A stretch of 64,000 nt of DNA from Aquimarina rhabdastrellae (GCA_947387485.1 CANDNT010000001.1:372001-436000); one strand, 5' to 3'; positions 34,887-44,105 are shown, counted from the first letter of the stretch. Numbers and translations are program-made. Notes: generated from the letters alone by a model not told the origin.

Positions 34887-36554
34887 CTATAGCTTTTTAA
34901 AATATAGATTTCTAACACGTCCATTAGTGATTTGTAATCCCTTAACCTTATTTTTCTTACTTCTTATTATTTCGATAGTATTCACAGGCCATTCCCCAAT
35001 TAAAATATCTTTATGAAGTTGTTTTAATTTAATTTTTCCATGTCGTATATGATAGCAATATATACCTGAATTTTCTTTGGCAATTGTATAACTGTTTTCT
35101 ACCTCATCACTATAATATCTTCCTGTATAATCAATTACATTTTCTTTATCTGTTTGCGTTATACTTTCATGATAAACAAACTCAATTAAAGGTTCATTAG
35201 GTAACGCTACAATCATGTTATACACTTCGTTTATAAGTTTAAATCGAACAATTACTTTCTCCTTTACTCCCATCATTTTAAAACTATCATTAGAAATGGG
35301 TAATAGTGAGCTTTCATTATTCTTATTTCTTCCATATATTAAAGTGTCATTTTTTATATAAATTTTACGACCATATTTCTCTTTAGGATTCCAATAAATC
35401 CCTTCAAACTTATTTAAGTCATTATATGTTAATTTGATATTTTCTTTTATTTCTTTTGCTGAAGTTTTATTTTTCTTCACAGTAGTTTTTGTTTCTCCTA
35501 AGACTAACTTTGATATCACATTCGTTTTAGAAACAATATCGCTTTTTGTAAAATTGGTTAGTATTACGATACTCAACTCTTCTTCTGGATATGCTCTAAC
35601 AATAGCTCTAAATCCTCCTATAGCTCCTCCATGCTGAATCATTGTTCTTCCTAAGTGCTCTTCTTTAAGCATACCTAACGTATAATTACTCCCTGTTCCA
35701 TCATTAAGTTTTGTTGCTTTTAAAAGTGTTTTAAATCTAGTACTCCAAGGCTTTTCTGAGGTATTAAAACCAGCTAACCATTTTAATAAATCTCCAGTCG
35801 TGCTATACAAATTTCCCGAACCCACATAACCCCAATACGGAATTACAGTTTTAAAGGCTTCTTCACCCTCATAAGACGTGGCTTTATTATAAACTATATT
35901 AGCATATTGATCTTCTACATAAGTTTGTTCCATTCCTAATGGATCTAATACTTGATCTTTTATCCAAAGTTTAAATTTTGTTCCTGTAATATTCTCTATT
36001 ATGGTAGTCAAAAGCATATAGCCAGTATTGCTGTATAAAAACTCACTTCCAGGTTTAAAATTGAGTGTCTTTTGTTTATAGAGAATAGTGTTGAGATCTT
36101 TATTAGCTATTGCATCTTCTCTTCTCCACCCAGCAAGTGCCAATAATCCATGTACATCTCTTAAACCACTTGTGTGATAAAGTAAATGATGTATTCTTAT
36201 GGTATCTTTAAAATCAGGGAATTCTGGAATGTATTTTTGAACAGGGTCATCAAAAGATAATTTACCTTGTTCTTGCAATAATACAATTCCCATAGCAGTA
36301 ACTTGCTTTGCTATAGAACCTGTATTAAAAATTGTTGTTGTAGTATTAGGAATTTTGTATTCTAAATTAGCTAGCCCATAAGCCTTAGAATACATAAGTT
36401 TTCCGCTCTCCATTATTGCGATTGTTCCTCCTGGGTGATTAGGAACATTCCACTCTTTAAATAAATTATTAATTGTATTTACTTGTTTGGTATCAAGTTG
36501 TCCAAACATCGAAATGGTGAAAAGGAATACACTAAGTAAGCTATATTTTATCAT
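34887..36554 (-). CDS. serine hydrolase of the class C beta-lactamase family
   Basis: 555 aa. Signal peptide 1-18. The beta-lactamase-like domain (about 25-345) has the SxxK motif in FNTGSIAKQVTAMG, YSNTGYMLL as the Tyr-x-Asn motif and HGGAIGGF as the KTG-equivalent. A C-terminal beta-rich domain (about 380-555) resembles DUF3471-type tails. It is more likely a periplasmic esterase/DD-peptidase than a drug-hydrolysing beta-lactamase. Its 3' end lies 1 nt from the convergent four-helix gene. Confidence 0.88.
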   Translation of the reverse strand: MIKYSLLSVFLFTISMFGQLDTKQVNTINNLFKEWNVPNHPGGTIAIMESGKLMYSKAYGLANLEYKIPNTTTTIFNTGSIAKQVTAMGIVLLQEQGKLSFDDPVQKYIPEFPDFKDTIRIHHLLYHTSGLRDVHGLLALAGWRREDAIANKDLNTILYKQKTLNFKPGSEFLYSNTGYMLLTTIIENITGTKFKLWIKDQVLDPLGMEQTYVEDQYANIVYNKATSYEGEEAFKTVIPYWGYVGSGNLYSTTGDLLKWLAGFNTSEKPWSTRFKTLLKATKLNDGTGSNYTLGMLKEEHLGRTMIQHGGAIGGFRAIVRAYPEEELSIVILTNFTKSDIVSKTNVISKLVLGETKTTVKKNKTSAKEIKENIKLTYNDLNKFEGIYWNPKEKYGRKIYIKNDTLIYGRNKNNESSLLPISNDSFKMMGVKEKVIVRFKLINEVYNMIVALPNEPLIEFVYHESITQTDKENVIDYTGRYYSDEVENSYTIAKENSGIYCYHIRHGKIKLKQLHKDILIGEWPVNTIEIIRSKKNKVKGLQITNGRVRNLYFKKL

Positions 36555-36641
36555 CGTATTATTTTTACGACAAATGTCTACTTAGTCTTAAAAAGTACAT
36601 CAAAATCAACCCGCCAATCTTCTGTCAAGTTTATGTCATTT

Positions 36642-37178
36642 TTATATTAAACTAAAATTCAGTCTAATATGCAATCTATTTTTTTGACTAAGCGCTATAG
36701 CATTTCTTAAAACCATAAAGACATTAAACACGATTAATGTTCCTATAATTTGTAATCCATATTCATTACCAATAGTATTAAACATCATACTTGCAAAAAA
36801 CATAATAACAAAAAATACCGTCCATAAAATCTGGATAGATATTAATTGCTTTGTTAAAGGATTAAACTGTTTTTTAAAAAACATTATACTTAGAGGGATG
36901 ACAATATTAAACGGTGGAAAAAGAATCCCTAATAAGGTAGTTGTATTAACCAATTTTACAATTGAATATTCAATTTCTTGATTTTTTTGTGCTTCCTTCT
37001 TCTCAAAGAACTCTTCTTCTTTTATATCCAAAGCTTCAAGCAAAGCTATTAACGTATGCCCTTTAGGTATTGTTCCAGATTCAATTCGTTGAATGGTTCT
37101 TATGGAAATACCTGATTTATTAGCTAGTTCTTGCTGAGTTAAATGCAATTTTTGCCTATAGTAAGCTAGTTTTGACAT
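36642..37178 (-). CDS. XRE-type HTH regulator fused to a DUF4870-like membrane domain
   Basis: 178 aa. Residues 5-60 form a lambda-repressor-like HTH (LTQQELANKSGISIRTIQRIESG); residues about 75-165 contain three hydrophobic helices resembling DUF4870 (LLGILFPPFNIVIPLSIMFF). A membrane-tethered regulator of this layout is common in Flavobacteriia. The gene follows a DUF4112 membrane gene by 33 nt on the same strand. Targets unknown. Confidence 0.82.
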   Translation of the reverse strand: MSKLAYYRQKLHLTQQELANKSGISIRTIQRIESGTIPKGHTLIALLEALDIKEEEFFEKKEAQKNQEIEYSIVKLVNTTTLLGILFPPFNIVIPLSIMFFKKQFNPLTKQLISIQILWTVFFVIMFFASMMFNTIGNEYGLQIIGTLIVFNVFMVLRNAIALSQKNRLHIRLNFSLI

Positions 37179-37211
37179 TGGTATCTATAAGTTATCTATC
37201 GTATTGAAAGT

Positions 37212-37505
37212 TTATTCTATATCTATGATTTTCTTATCCTTTTCTTGCTGAAAAACATAGGTATACAACCACATAATTGTAAAGGAAGGTATGATATCTA
37301 AGCCCGGAATAGCTTCTTCTATTAAAGTAAATACACCTGCTGCTTTACCTACATTTCCCTTATACAATCTAGTCATAAGAAATCCTGCTATAGGAGCCCA
37401 AACGATATCGGTTAATTCACCTATACCTGGGATCAAATACGATAGCATACCTATACCATCAAATAATATACTTAATCCCAGTTTTTGATATTTTTTTTTA
37501 CTCAT
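37212..37505 (-). CDS. DUF4112 family membrane protein
   Basis: 97 aa. ILFDGIGMLSYLIPGIGELTDIVWAPIAGFLMT matches the glycine-rich pattern of DUF4112, and the second hydrophobic part (FTLIEEAIPGLDIIPSFTIMWL) carries conserved Pro/Asp. Small inner-membrane protein without known function. It is co-oriented with folE upstream (72 nt) and the XRE gene downstream (33 nt). Confidence 0.78.
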   Translation of the reverse strand: MSKKKYQKLGLSILFDGIGMLSYLIPGIGELTDIVWAPIAGFLMTRLYKGNVGKAAGVFTLIEEAIPGLDIIPSFTIMWLYTYVFQQEKDKKIIDIE

Positions 37506-37577
37506 TAATGTTGTTTTATTTTTTTGTATTTGTTAGATAATTTACAATAAATAAAACAAATAGTATTCCAAAATTTG

Positions 37578-38174
37578 TTATGACAAATCAGATGTAATTA
37601 ATCTAAGGAATTCTGTACGTGTTTCAATCTTCTCAAATTGACCTCTAAAACCTGAAGTTGTCGTTACCGAGTTTTGCTTTTGTACACCTCTCATCATCAT
37701 ACACATATGAGATGCTTCTATCACAACAGCTACTCCTTTAGGCTTTAATGTCGAGTTAATACACTCTAGAATATCATGAGTCAATCGTTCTTGTACCTGC
37801 AATCTTCTTGCAAAAACATCTACTATTCTAGGCAGTTTACTCAATCCTACTATATGTCCGTTAGGAATATATGCGATATGGGCTTTCCCAAAAAAAGGTA
37901 ACATATGATGTTCACATAAAGAATATAACTCAATATCTTTTACAATAACCATATCGTCATAATCTTCTTTAAACATAGCACCTTTTAAAATCTCCGCTGG
38001 ATCCATATCATATCCCTGAGTAAGAAATTGCATTGCCTTTGCTGCTCTCTCTGGTGTCTTTACAATTCCTTCTCTAGCAGTATCTTCTCCTAGATCATCT
38101 ATAATTGATTTGAATTTATTTTTAATTGCATCGGTTACATCGATACTATATTCATCAAAATGCTTATAAGCCAT
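37578..38174 (-). CDS. folE: GTP cyclohydrolase I
   Basis: 198 aa. The Zn2+ ligands are in [12 protein letters not shown] (Cys and His) and [11 protein letters not shown] (second Cys); [20 protein letters not shown] and the C-terminal [11 protein letters not shown] complete the signature. It converts GTP to dihydroneopterin triphosphate, the first step of folate (and pterin) synthesis. It starts 9 nt after msrA, so the two are co-transcribed. Confidence 0.96.
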   Translation of the reverse strand: MAYKHFDEYSIDVTDAIKNKFKSIIDDLGEDTAREGIVKTPERAAKAMQFLTQGYDMDPAEILKGAMFKEDYDDMVIVKDIELYSLCEHHMLPFFGKAHIAYIPNGHIVGLSKLPRIVDVFARRLQVQERLTHDILECINSTLKPKGVAVVIEASHMCMMMRGVQKQNSVTTTSGFRGQFEKIETRTEFLRLITSDLS

Positions 38175-38183
38175 TAGATAGGT

Positions 38184-38726
38184 TTAGTTTTTAAGTTGTT
38201 CTGCAAAAATAGTGCGTAATTTATTCAATTTTGGATTAATTACAAATTGACAATACCCTTGTTCTGCATTTTGATTGTAATATTCTTGATGATAATCTTC
38301 TGCTACATAAAAAGGTCCTAATGGCGTCACTTCTGTCACTATTGGGTTTTCATATATTTTTGCTGCAGTAAATTCCTCTATAACCTGATGTGCAATATCT
38401 TTTTGTTCATCATTTGTATAAAAAATGGCACTTCTATAATGAGTTCCTTTATCTGCACCTTGTTGGTTAAGTGTTGTAGGATCATGAGTTGTAAAAAATA
38501 TTGCCAATAATTCTTTATAACTAATAATAGTAGGATCAAATGTAATCTTAATTGATTCTGCATGTCCTGTACGTTGAGTTGTAACCTCTCTATAGGCTGG
38601 ATTCTTAATATTTCCACCTGTATATCCTGATACAACTTCTTCAACTCCTTTTACTCTTTGAAAAACAGCTTCTGTACACCAGAAGCAACCTCCCGCCACA
38701 ACGGCTATCTCTTTTTTAGCATCCAT
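38184..38726 (-). CDS. msrA: peptide methionine-S-sulfoxide reductase
   Basis: 180 aa. The catalytic Cys lies in AGGCFWCTEAVFQ near the N-terminus, followed by EVVSGYTGG, TGHAESIKITFDP, and YHQEYYNQN. It reduces methionine-S-sulfoxide in proteins and free form using thioredoxin. No signal, so cytoplasmic. It is the first gene of the msrA-folE-DUF4112-XRE run. Confidence 0.95.
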   Translation of the reverse strand: MDAKKEIAVVAGGCFWCTEAVFQRVKGVEEVVSGYTGGNIKNPAYREVTTQRTGHAESIKITFDPTIISYKELLAIFFTTHDPTTLNQQGADKGTHYRSAIFYTNDEQKDIAHQVIEEFTAAKIYENPIVTEVTPLGPFYVAEDYHQEYYNQNAEQGYCQFVINPKLNKLRTIFAEQLKN

Positions 38727-38830
38727 AATTATGTTAAAATTATCATATTTTTATCAGATAAGCCCTATTTGACACTTATAAGCCATCTGTTTTTAACTTT
38801 TAATTAATATCATGATATAAATCACAATCC

Positions 38831-38838
38831 TAGTTTTG
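38831..38838 (+). promoter_or_regulatory. -7 element upstream of the DUF5916 gene
   Basis: TAGTTTTG matches TAnnTTTG. It ends only 3 nt before the GTG at 38842, which favours the second GTG (38866) as the true start. Confidence 0.5.
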
Positions 38839-38841
38839 TAA

Positions 38842-41283
38842 GTGAAAACAAAATTAAAAGTAACCGTGTCACATTTTAAACTCCTAAAGCAATTAACCTA
38901 TTGCATTGCTATTCTTAGCCCTTTACTCGTTACTGCTCAATCTAAAAAAGAAATCAGAGCAGAACGTATTGAAACACCCCCAAAAATTGATGGTAAATTA
39001 GACGATACTATTTGGCAAACTTTACCCGCCTATGGTGATTTTTTTATGTGGCGTCCTGGTAATGATCAAGAAGTTCCTTCTACACATCAAACCGAAGTAA
39101 AACTAGCCTATGATGACAAAGCTATCTATGTAGCTGCATATCTTTATGATGATAAACCACTTGAAATGGCTAGGCAGTTCACCCAAAGGGATAATATATT
39201 TGCGCAAACAGATTTCTTTTCTATCTCTATAAATACGTATAACGATGGTGTTAATGAAACTCGTTTTTTTGTTACTAGCGCTGGTACTATTGGTGATGCT
39301 AGAGCAGATCAATTTAACGAAGACTTTAATTATAATGTGGTTTTTGATGCCAAAGTTTCTACAGATGATAAGGGATGGTATGCAGAATTTAGAATTCCGT
39401 ATAACGCTTTACGTTTTCCTGAAGTCGAAGAACAAAACTGGGGAATCAATTTCTTCAGACGAGTTTTAAAACTTAATCAAACCTATTCATGGAATTTTAT
39501 TGATCGTTCTGTAGGTCAAATGACACAATATAACGGTCAAGTTACTAATCTTAAAAATATAAACCCTCCTATTCGACTTACCTTTTTCCCCTATGCTCAA
39601 GGACTTGCTACTCATGAAGAAGGCGAAACAGATACCGAATTCAGTGCAGGTCTAGATGTAAAATATGGTTTAAGTGATAGTTTTACATTAGATGCTACAT
39701 TAATTCCAGATTTTGGACAAACTGCTTTTGATGAAGTTCGTCTTAATTTAGGCCCTTTTGAACAAACTTTTGGTGAAAACCGTCAATTCTTTACAGAAGG
39801 AACAGAACTTTTTAATAAGGGGAGATTATTTTTCTCTAGACGTATTGGTAATTCACCAACTCAACGTGCAAATGATGATGATTTAGTTGAAAATGAAGAA
39901 ATCATTGATAATCCTGATAAGGTTAATTTACTTAATGCTTTAAAAATTTCAGGTAGAACTAATGGTAATTTAGGAATTGGTTTTTTTAATGCTATTACAG
40001 AACAAACCGAAGCGACCATAAGAGATACTATTACAGGAACTGAAAGAAAAATCGTTACTGAACCATTAGCAAATTATAACATTTTTGTTGTAGATCAACA
40101 ATTTAATAAAAACTCTTCTGTATCTGTTATTAACACCAATGTTACTAGAGAAGGTAATTTTAGAGATGCAAATGCTACAGCTCTAGTTTGGAACTTAGCC
40201 AATAAAGCTAATTCTTTTCGTTTTTCTGGTCGTACTATTATGAGTCATGTTAATACTGTTGATGATAATAGTAATGGTTTTGCTTCAGAAATAGATTTTG
40301 ATCGTATTAAAGGAAACTTTAGATATGGTTTTGGTCATGATTTATCCAATAAGACCTATAATATTAATGATTTAGGTGTGAACTTTAGAAATAACTTTAA
40401 TAATTTCAGAATTAGTGGCTCTTACCAAATTTTTGAACCTACAAAATGGTTTAACACCTATAGAATTGGTCTTACTTTAAGGCATCGTAGATTGTATTCT
40501 CCTAGTGTACAAACCGATAATTCTATTCGTTTAGAATCATTCTTTATGACTCCTAGTCGTTTTTCATTTGGTTTAAATACACAATATAATGCAGATAGTG
40601 ATAACTATTTTGAACCTAGAGTAGCTGGTAGGTTTGTAACATATAGTAGTAATTATGGTGGTAATGTTTTTGTGTCTTCAGACTATAGAAGAAAATTTGC
40701 CTATGATGCTAGAATAGGTTATAGAACTTGGTTTGACGATCCACAAGAGAATTATTTTGTTCGTCTTTCTCCACGTTATCGCTTCTCTGATAATTTCTTA
40801 TTGATTTGGAATACTGAATTTTCACAACGAAAACGCAATTTTGGATATATAGATAATGATGATACCGATGTTTTCTTAGGTCAACGTGATGTTACCACTG
40901 TAGAAAATTCTCTTAATGCTAATTATAACTTTGATCCTTATAAAGCCATCAATTTACGTTTTAGAAATTTCTGGAGTACCGCAGATTATACAGATAACGT
41001 TTTCTTTGTACTTAATGACGATGGTACAAGAAGTCCGATTAATTATGATACCACAGATAATGATCCTAACCGTAATTTTAATATTTGGAATCTGGATTTA
41101 AGTTTTAGTTGGAGGTTTGCCCCTGGTAGTACTGCCACATTATTGTATCGCAATCAAATCTTTAATGAAGATGAGCTATCTACTGCCGATTATCAAGAAA
41201 GTTTGGATACTTTATTTGATCAATCTATACGCCATAGTTTATCGTTAAGAGTTGTTTATTTCTTTGATATTAATACCATATAA
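38842..41283 (+). CDS. DUF5916 domain protein with N-terminal CBM9-like domain
   Basis: 813 aa from GTG at 38842; there is no ATG near the signal peptide, and GTG at 38866 is an alternative that would fit the promoter better. The signal peptide ends LLVTAQ. Residues about 40-230 form a carbohydrate-binding-module-9-like sandwich (ETPPKIDGKLDDTIWQ, DDKAIYVAAYLYDD), followed by a long DUF5916 beta-barrel region rich in Arg/Asn/Tyr (LTFFPYAQGL, ENRQFFTEGTELF). Such proteins occur widely in marine Bacteroidota and are thought to be outer-membrane associated. Confidence 0.85.
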   Translation: MKTKLKVTVSHFKLLKQLTYCIAILSPLLVTAQSKKEIRAERIETPPKIDGKLDDTIWQTLPAYGDFFMWRPGNDQEVPSTHQTEVKLAYDDKAIYVAAYLYDDKPLEMARQFTQRDNIFAQTDFFSISINTYNDGVNETRFFVTSAGTIGDARADQFNEDFNYNVVFDAKVSTDDKGWYAEFRIPYNALRFPEVEEQNWGINFFRRVLKLNQTYSWNFIDRSVGQMTQYNGQVTNLKNINPPIRLTFFPYAQGLATHEEGETDTEFSAGLDVKYGLSDSFTLDATLIPDFGQTAFDEVRLNLGPFEQTFGENRQFFTEGTELFNKGRLFFSRRIGNSPTQRANDDDLVENEEIIDNPDKVNLLNALKISGRTNGNLGIGFFNAITEQTEATIRDTITGTERKIVTEPLANYNIFVVDQQFNKNSSVSVINTNVTREGNFRDANATALVWNLANKANSFRFSGRTIMSHVNTVDDNSNGFASEIDFDRIKGNFRYGFGHDLSNKTYNINDLGVNFRNNFNNFRISGSYQIFEPTKWFNTYRIGLTLRHRRLYSPSVQTDNSIRLESFFMTPSRFSFGLNTQYNADSDNYFEPRVAGRFVTYSSNYGGNVFVSSDYRRKFAYDARIGYRTWFDDPQENYFVRLSPRYRFSDNFLLIWNTEFSQRKRNFGYIDNDDTDVFLGQRDVTTVENSLNANYNFDPYKAINLRFRNFWSTADYTDNVFFVLNDDGTRSPINYDTTDNDPNRNFNIWNLDLSFSWRFAPGSTATLLYRNQIFNEDELSTADYQESLDTLFDQSIRHSLSLRVVYFFDINTI

Positions 41284-41287
41284 TTTA

Positions 41288-41295
41288 TAGTTTTG
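41288..41295 (+). promoter_or_regulatory. -7 element before the LolD-like gene
   Basis: TAGTTTTG matches TAnnTTTG, 61 nt before the preferred ATG at 41357. Confidence 0.4.
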
Positions 41296-41356
41296 ATCAC
41301 ACTACTTGGGCGTTAATAATTTATTAATTATTTTCACTGCCTTTAAGTTAGTCATT

Positions 41357-42019
41357 ATGATAAAAGCACAGCAAATCCATAAAAGTTACGGAGATTTACA
41401 CGTTTTAAAAGGTGTTGACCTACACATAAAAAAAGGTGAAATCGTTTCTATTGTTGGAGCTTCTGGTGCTGGTAAGACTACTTTATTGCAAATCCTAGGT
41501 ACACTTGATCTTATAGATGAGTCTAGTGATAGTATGTTATCAATTAATGATACTACTATCACTACACTTAATCAAAAACAATTGGCTAAGTTTAGAAATG
41601 AAGAACTTGGTTTTATTTTTCAATTTCATCAACTACTACCCGAGTTTACTGCATTAGAAAATGTTTGTCTTCCTGCTTTTATAAAAAAGACCTCTAAAAA
41701 TGCTGCAGAAAAAAGAGCAAAAGAATTATTGGACTTTCTTGGGCTTTCTCATAGGTATCACCATAAACCTAATGCATTATCTGGTGGAGAGCAGCAACGT
41801 GTTGCTGTTGCTAGGGCTTTAATTAATAATCCTAAGGTTATTTTTGCAGACGAACCTTCTGGTAATTTAGATAGTGAGGCTGCTAGTAATTTACATAAAC
41901 TCTTTTTTGATTTAAGAGACCAATTTGGTCAGACTTTTGTCATTGTTACTCATAATAATGAATTAGCTAATATGGCCGACCGAAAACTAGTCATGGTTGA
42001 TGGTACAATAATCTCTTAA
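41357..42019 (+). CDS. ABC transporter ATP-binding protein, LolD/MacB type
   Basis: 220 aa from the ATG at 41357; an in-frame TTG at 41306 would add 17 residues without homology. Walker [14 protein letters not shown]-loop [18 protein letters not shown], signature [15 protein letters not shown], Walker [13 protein letters not shown] and the H-loop [10 protein letters not shown] are all present, and the [11 protein letters not shown] region is typical of the LolD/FtsE/MacB group. It would drive lipoprotein release or another mechanotransmission task; no permease partner lies next to it. Confidence 0.88.
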   Translation: MIKAQQIHKSYGDLHVLKGVDLHIKKGEIVSIVGASGAGKTTLLQILGTLDLIDESSDSMLSINDTTITTLNQKQLAKFRNEELGFIFQFHQLLPEFTALENVCLPAFIKKTSKNAAEKRAKELLDFLGLSHRYHHKPNALSGGEQQRVAVARALINNPKVIFADEPSGNLDSEAASNLHKLFFDLRDQFGQTFVIVTHNNELANMADRKLVMVDGTIIS

Positions 42020-42029
42020 GTTTATTCTC

Positions 42030-42806
42030 ATGGCAAAAAAATTGACAAAGAAGGAACTTAAAATCTTTCTCGATGAAAAAGCTCTGTTATACGAATCTCC
42101 TAATTTTATAGAGACAGATCCTATACAAATTCCACATCTCTTTACTCATAAACAAGACATTGAAATTGCTGGTTTTTTAACTGCAACTATCGCTTGGGGA
42201 AACAGAAAGAGTATTCTTAAAAATGCACATAAGTTAATGGATCTAATGGGGCAAACACCTCATGATTTTGTTATGGAGCATACGCCAGAACAATTAGATG
42301 AATTACAAAGTTTTGTTCATCGCACATTTAATGGTATTGATCTCTCCTATTTTATTACTGCATTACGATATCTTTATACGTTACACACAGATTTAGAGTC
42401 TTTTTTTACCCCTTATGCAAGCGAAGCTTTTTTACAAAATGCTATTCATGATTTTAAACAAGCGTTCTTTTCTTTACCTCATCCTGATCGCACAACAAAA
42501 CATATAAGTGATCCTCATAAAAACTCAGCTGCAAAACGCATTAATATGTTCTTTAGATGGATGATTAGAGATGCAAATGCAGGTGTTGATTTAGGGATTT
42601 GGAAAACGCTTTCTCCCGCACAATTATCATGTCCGCTTGACGTACATTCTGGTAATGTTGCTCGTAAGTTAGGCATTTTAAAACGTAAACAAAACGATGC
42701 CAAAGCTTTACTCGAATTAGATACTCAGTTACGTAAATTTGATGCATCTGATCCTGTTAAATATGATTTTGCCTTATTTGGATTGGGTGTTTTTGAAAAA
42801 TTTTAA
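42030..42806 (+). CDS. TIGR02757 family protein
   Basis: 258 aa, Bacteroidota-typical. PIQIPHLFTHKQDIEIAGFLTATIAWGNR near the N-terminus, KRINMFFRWMIRD, and CPLDVHSGNVARKLGILKRK are conserved in this family, which has a helical fold and unknown function (a helix-hairpin-helix DNA-glycosylase-like fold has been suggested for relatives). It follows the LolD-like gene by 10 nt on the same strand, so co-transcription is likely. Confidence 0.86.
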   Translation: MAKKLTKKELKIFLDEKALLYESPNFIETDPIQIPHLFTHKQDIEIAGFLTATIAWGNRKSILKNAHKLMDLMGQTPHDFVMEHTPEQLDELQSFVHRTFNGIDLSYFITALRYLYTLHTDLESFFTPYASEAFLQNAIHDFKQAFFSLPHPDRTTKHISDPHKNSAAKRINMFFRWMIRDANAGVDLGIWKTLSPAQLSCPLDVHSGNVARKLGILKRKQNDAKALLELDTQLRKFDASDPVKYDFALFGLGVFEKF

Positions 42807-42809
42807 TCC

Positions 42810-42873
42810 ATTTTACGGAAAACCGTAAAATCATATAGGTATTCCTTAATATTTTTAAGGTAAATAAATACCT
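42810..42873 (+). promoter_or_regulatory. two hairpins in the leader of the DUF4177 gene
   Basis: ATTTTACGG-AAAA-CCGTAAAAT (42810-42831) is a perfect 9-bp stem without T-tract. The second structure is nested: AGGTATT (42837-42843) with AATACCT (42867-42873), enclosing CCTTAA/TTAAGG. It ends one base before the ATG at 42875, so it could hide the start region. Confidence 0.4.
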
Positions 42874-42874
42874 C

Positions 42875-43105
42875 ATGATCTACAAAGTAATCCCATTTAT
42901 TGCTACGCTCCATCAAAAAAGTGGAAATACCAACTATATCGCTCAACAATTAGAAAACTTAATTAATCAATATGCCGATGATGGTTGGAGTTATGACCGT
43001 ATCGAACATATTACATTACAAATAAAAGAACAAAAAGGTTTTTTAGGCATTAATCATACTACTACTCAAACCCAGACCAAACAAATGGTCGTTTTTAAGA
43101 AATAA
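42875..43105 (+). CDS. DUF4177 family small protein
   Basis: 76 aa. MIYKVIPFIATLHQKSGN, then an amphipathic helix and the pattern YADDGWSYDRIEHITLQIKE, which matches the DUF4177 layout of strand-helix-strand with a conserved Gly-Trp. A Thr/Gln-rich loop precedes the last strand MVVFKK. Function unknown. Its stop codon overlaps the ATG of a possible 39-codon ORF (TAATG). Confidence 0.7.
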   Translation: MIYKVIPFIATLHQKSGNTNYIAQQLENLINQYADDGWSYDRIEHITLQIKEQKGFLGINHTTTQTQTKQMVVFKK

Positions 43106-43224
43106 TGATTTTTATATACGATCAAATTATTCTAATACTCTTGTTAATCAAACTTTACTGTGCTACGTTTAGTTCAAGAGAGGATATCTACCTGGTAAGT
43201 GCTATCTTGATGATCGTGATATGA
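43105..43224 (+). CDS. possible small hydrophobic protein coupled to the DUF4177 gene
   Basis: 39 codons starting with an ATG that overlaps the DUF4177 stop (TAATG). The first 20 residues are almost purely hydrophobic (IILILLLIKLY), then a polar stretch with SSREDIYL and a hydrophobic end. No known family. It ends 17 nt before a terminator stem, consistent with being the last gene of the unit. Could equally be chance; kept at low confidence. Confidence 0.3.
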   Translation: MIFIYDQIILILLLIKLYCATFSSREDIYLVSAILMIVI

Positions 43225-43240
43225 TAGCTTTATTTCTAAA

Positions 43241-43272
43241 AAAAGAGAGGTCTTTATAACCTCTCTTTTAAA
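43241..43272 (+). terminator. intrinsic terminator (possibly bidirectional)
   Basis: AAAAGAGAGGT and ACCTCTCTTTT form an 11-bp stem over a 7-nt loop. T-rich on both sides. Confidence 0.78.
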
Positions 43273-43300
43273 TACTTTTTATCAGGATAAAATTACCTTC

Positions 43301-43345
43301 GTGAATAACAAATATCGATTTTTAAATGTGATTTTTTACTCAAAC
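43301..43345 (+). repeat. dispersed intergenic repeat, copy B
   Basis: GTGAATAACAAATATCGATT then TTTAAATGTGATTTTTTAC; shares most positions with copy C 290 nt away in the same orientation. Confidence 0.4.
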
Positions 43346-43400
43346 ACTTATTTATTGCCATATACAGCAATTAATTCTCATTTAGCTTTTTTTATTATTT

Positions 43401-43575
43401 AGGTCTATTCTTTTTTGCATCGCCCAAAAAAGAATCAAAAAAGTCTAGGCTTACGAAACCATAGCTAAATTTATTATTCGGAAGCTAAACTTAAGACAAA
43501 CTCGCTATCGCTCAAACAGTCCAAAGTTTTCTACGCTTCTCTCATTGCAAATTTTACGCTATACTTCCGATAGGC
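43401..43575 (-). repeat. structured intergenic element (candidate interspersed repeat)
   Basis: This stretch is less AT-rich than its surroundings. It contains a hairpin ATTCTTTTTTG/CCAAAAAAGAAT (43407-43435) and an outer dyad TATTCGGAAG (about 43474-43483) with CTTCCGATA (about 43564-43572). From memory, similar sequences (containing TTTGAGCGATAGCGAGTTT on the minus strand) recur in flavobacterial intergenic regions, but I could not check this. Confidence 0.4.
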
Positions 43576-43589
43576 CCATCTGTAAATGT

Positions 43590-43640
43590 TGAAGAATGAA
43601 TAACAATTTTTAAATGCAGATTTGTTTATTCAAAACTCAT
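43590..43640 (+). repeat. dispersed intergenic repeat, copy C
   Basis: GAATAACAATTTTTAAATGC followed by AGATTTGTTTATTCAAAA. It resembles copy B (TTTTTAAATG) and copy A (GATTTTTTTATTCAAAA). Confidence 0.4.
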
Positions 43641-43711
43641 CATTTATTACTCTTCATATATAAAAAACAATAGTTTCTCTTGATCTTATACACTGCATTC
43701 TTAAAAGTAAA

Positions 43712-44080
43712 CTAAACTGTTTGTTCTTGATTTTTTTTAGTAAATAAGTACATCCATATTAATCTAGAGTATTGATAATTAATCGAGCTCAATAGAATTG
43801 CAGATAGTATCAGGATTCCTATAAGATATGGTATACTGCTAACAAAAAATTGTACTATCAAAAAGATTCCAATTGATTCTGCAACAGTTAATCCATAACT
43901 CACATACATAGCGCCAATAAAATACCCTGGTTCTCTTTCAAAAGAATGTCCACAATTTTTACATTTACTATGCATCTTGGGAGTCTGAAGTTTAAATATA
44001 TTTCCTCCTTTAATAAATACTTTTTCTTTTTCACAATTTGGACATTTTCCACTCAACAGGCTCAACAATCTAGAAATCAT
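43712..44080 (-). CDS. DUF983 family membrane protein with zinc ribbon
   Basis: 122 aa. The N-terminus has CPNCEKEKVF and CKNCGHSFEREPGYFIGAMYVSYGL, which is the DUF983 pattern: a zinc ribbon followed by two hydrophobic helices (TVAESIGIFLIVQFFV, IPYLIGILILSAILLS). A -7 element TAAATTTG lies at 44098-44105, 18 nt upstream. Function unknown; found throughout Bacteroidota and Alphaproteobacteria. Confidence 0.85.
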   Translation of the reverse strand: MISRLLSLLSGKCPNCEKEKVFIKGGNIFKLQTPKMHSKCKNCGHSFEREPGYFIGAMYVSYGLTVAESIGIFLIVQFFVSSIPYLIGILILSAILLSSINYQYSRLIWMYLFTKKNQEQTV

Positions 44081-44097
44081 ATCTTATTATTTTGGTG

Positions 44098-44105
44098 CAA
44101 ATTTA
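44098..44105 (-). promoter_or_regulatory. -7 element of the DUF983 gene
   Basis: Minus strand TAAATTTG matches TAnnTTTG. Confidence 0.5.

Larger units (their letters stand above)
43273..43711. other. non-coding spacer holding a structured repeat-flanked element
   Basis: No gene recognised in this 440-nt stretch. Two related copies of a short motif (43301-43345 and 43590-43640) stand in direct orientation around a stretch with several dyads (see separate entries). Confidence 0.5.

Noticed and set aside
34887..36554. possible antibiotic-resistance beta-lactamase
   Set aside because: Length, C-terminal domain and isolated chromosomal context fit the broad serine-hydrolase family; resistance cannot be claimed.
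38378..38644. 88-codon minus-strand reading frame
   Set aside because: Entirely inside msrA in another frame; msrA has complete motifs.
43401..43575. tRNA or other standard RNA gene
   Set aside because: No cloverleaf, no TTCGAATC-type T-arm and no anticodon arm could be drawn.
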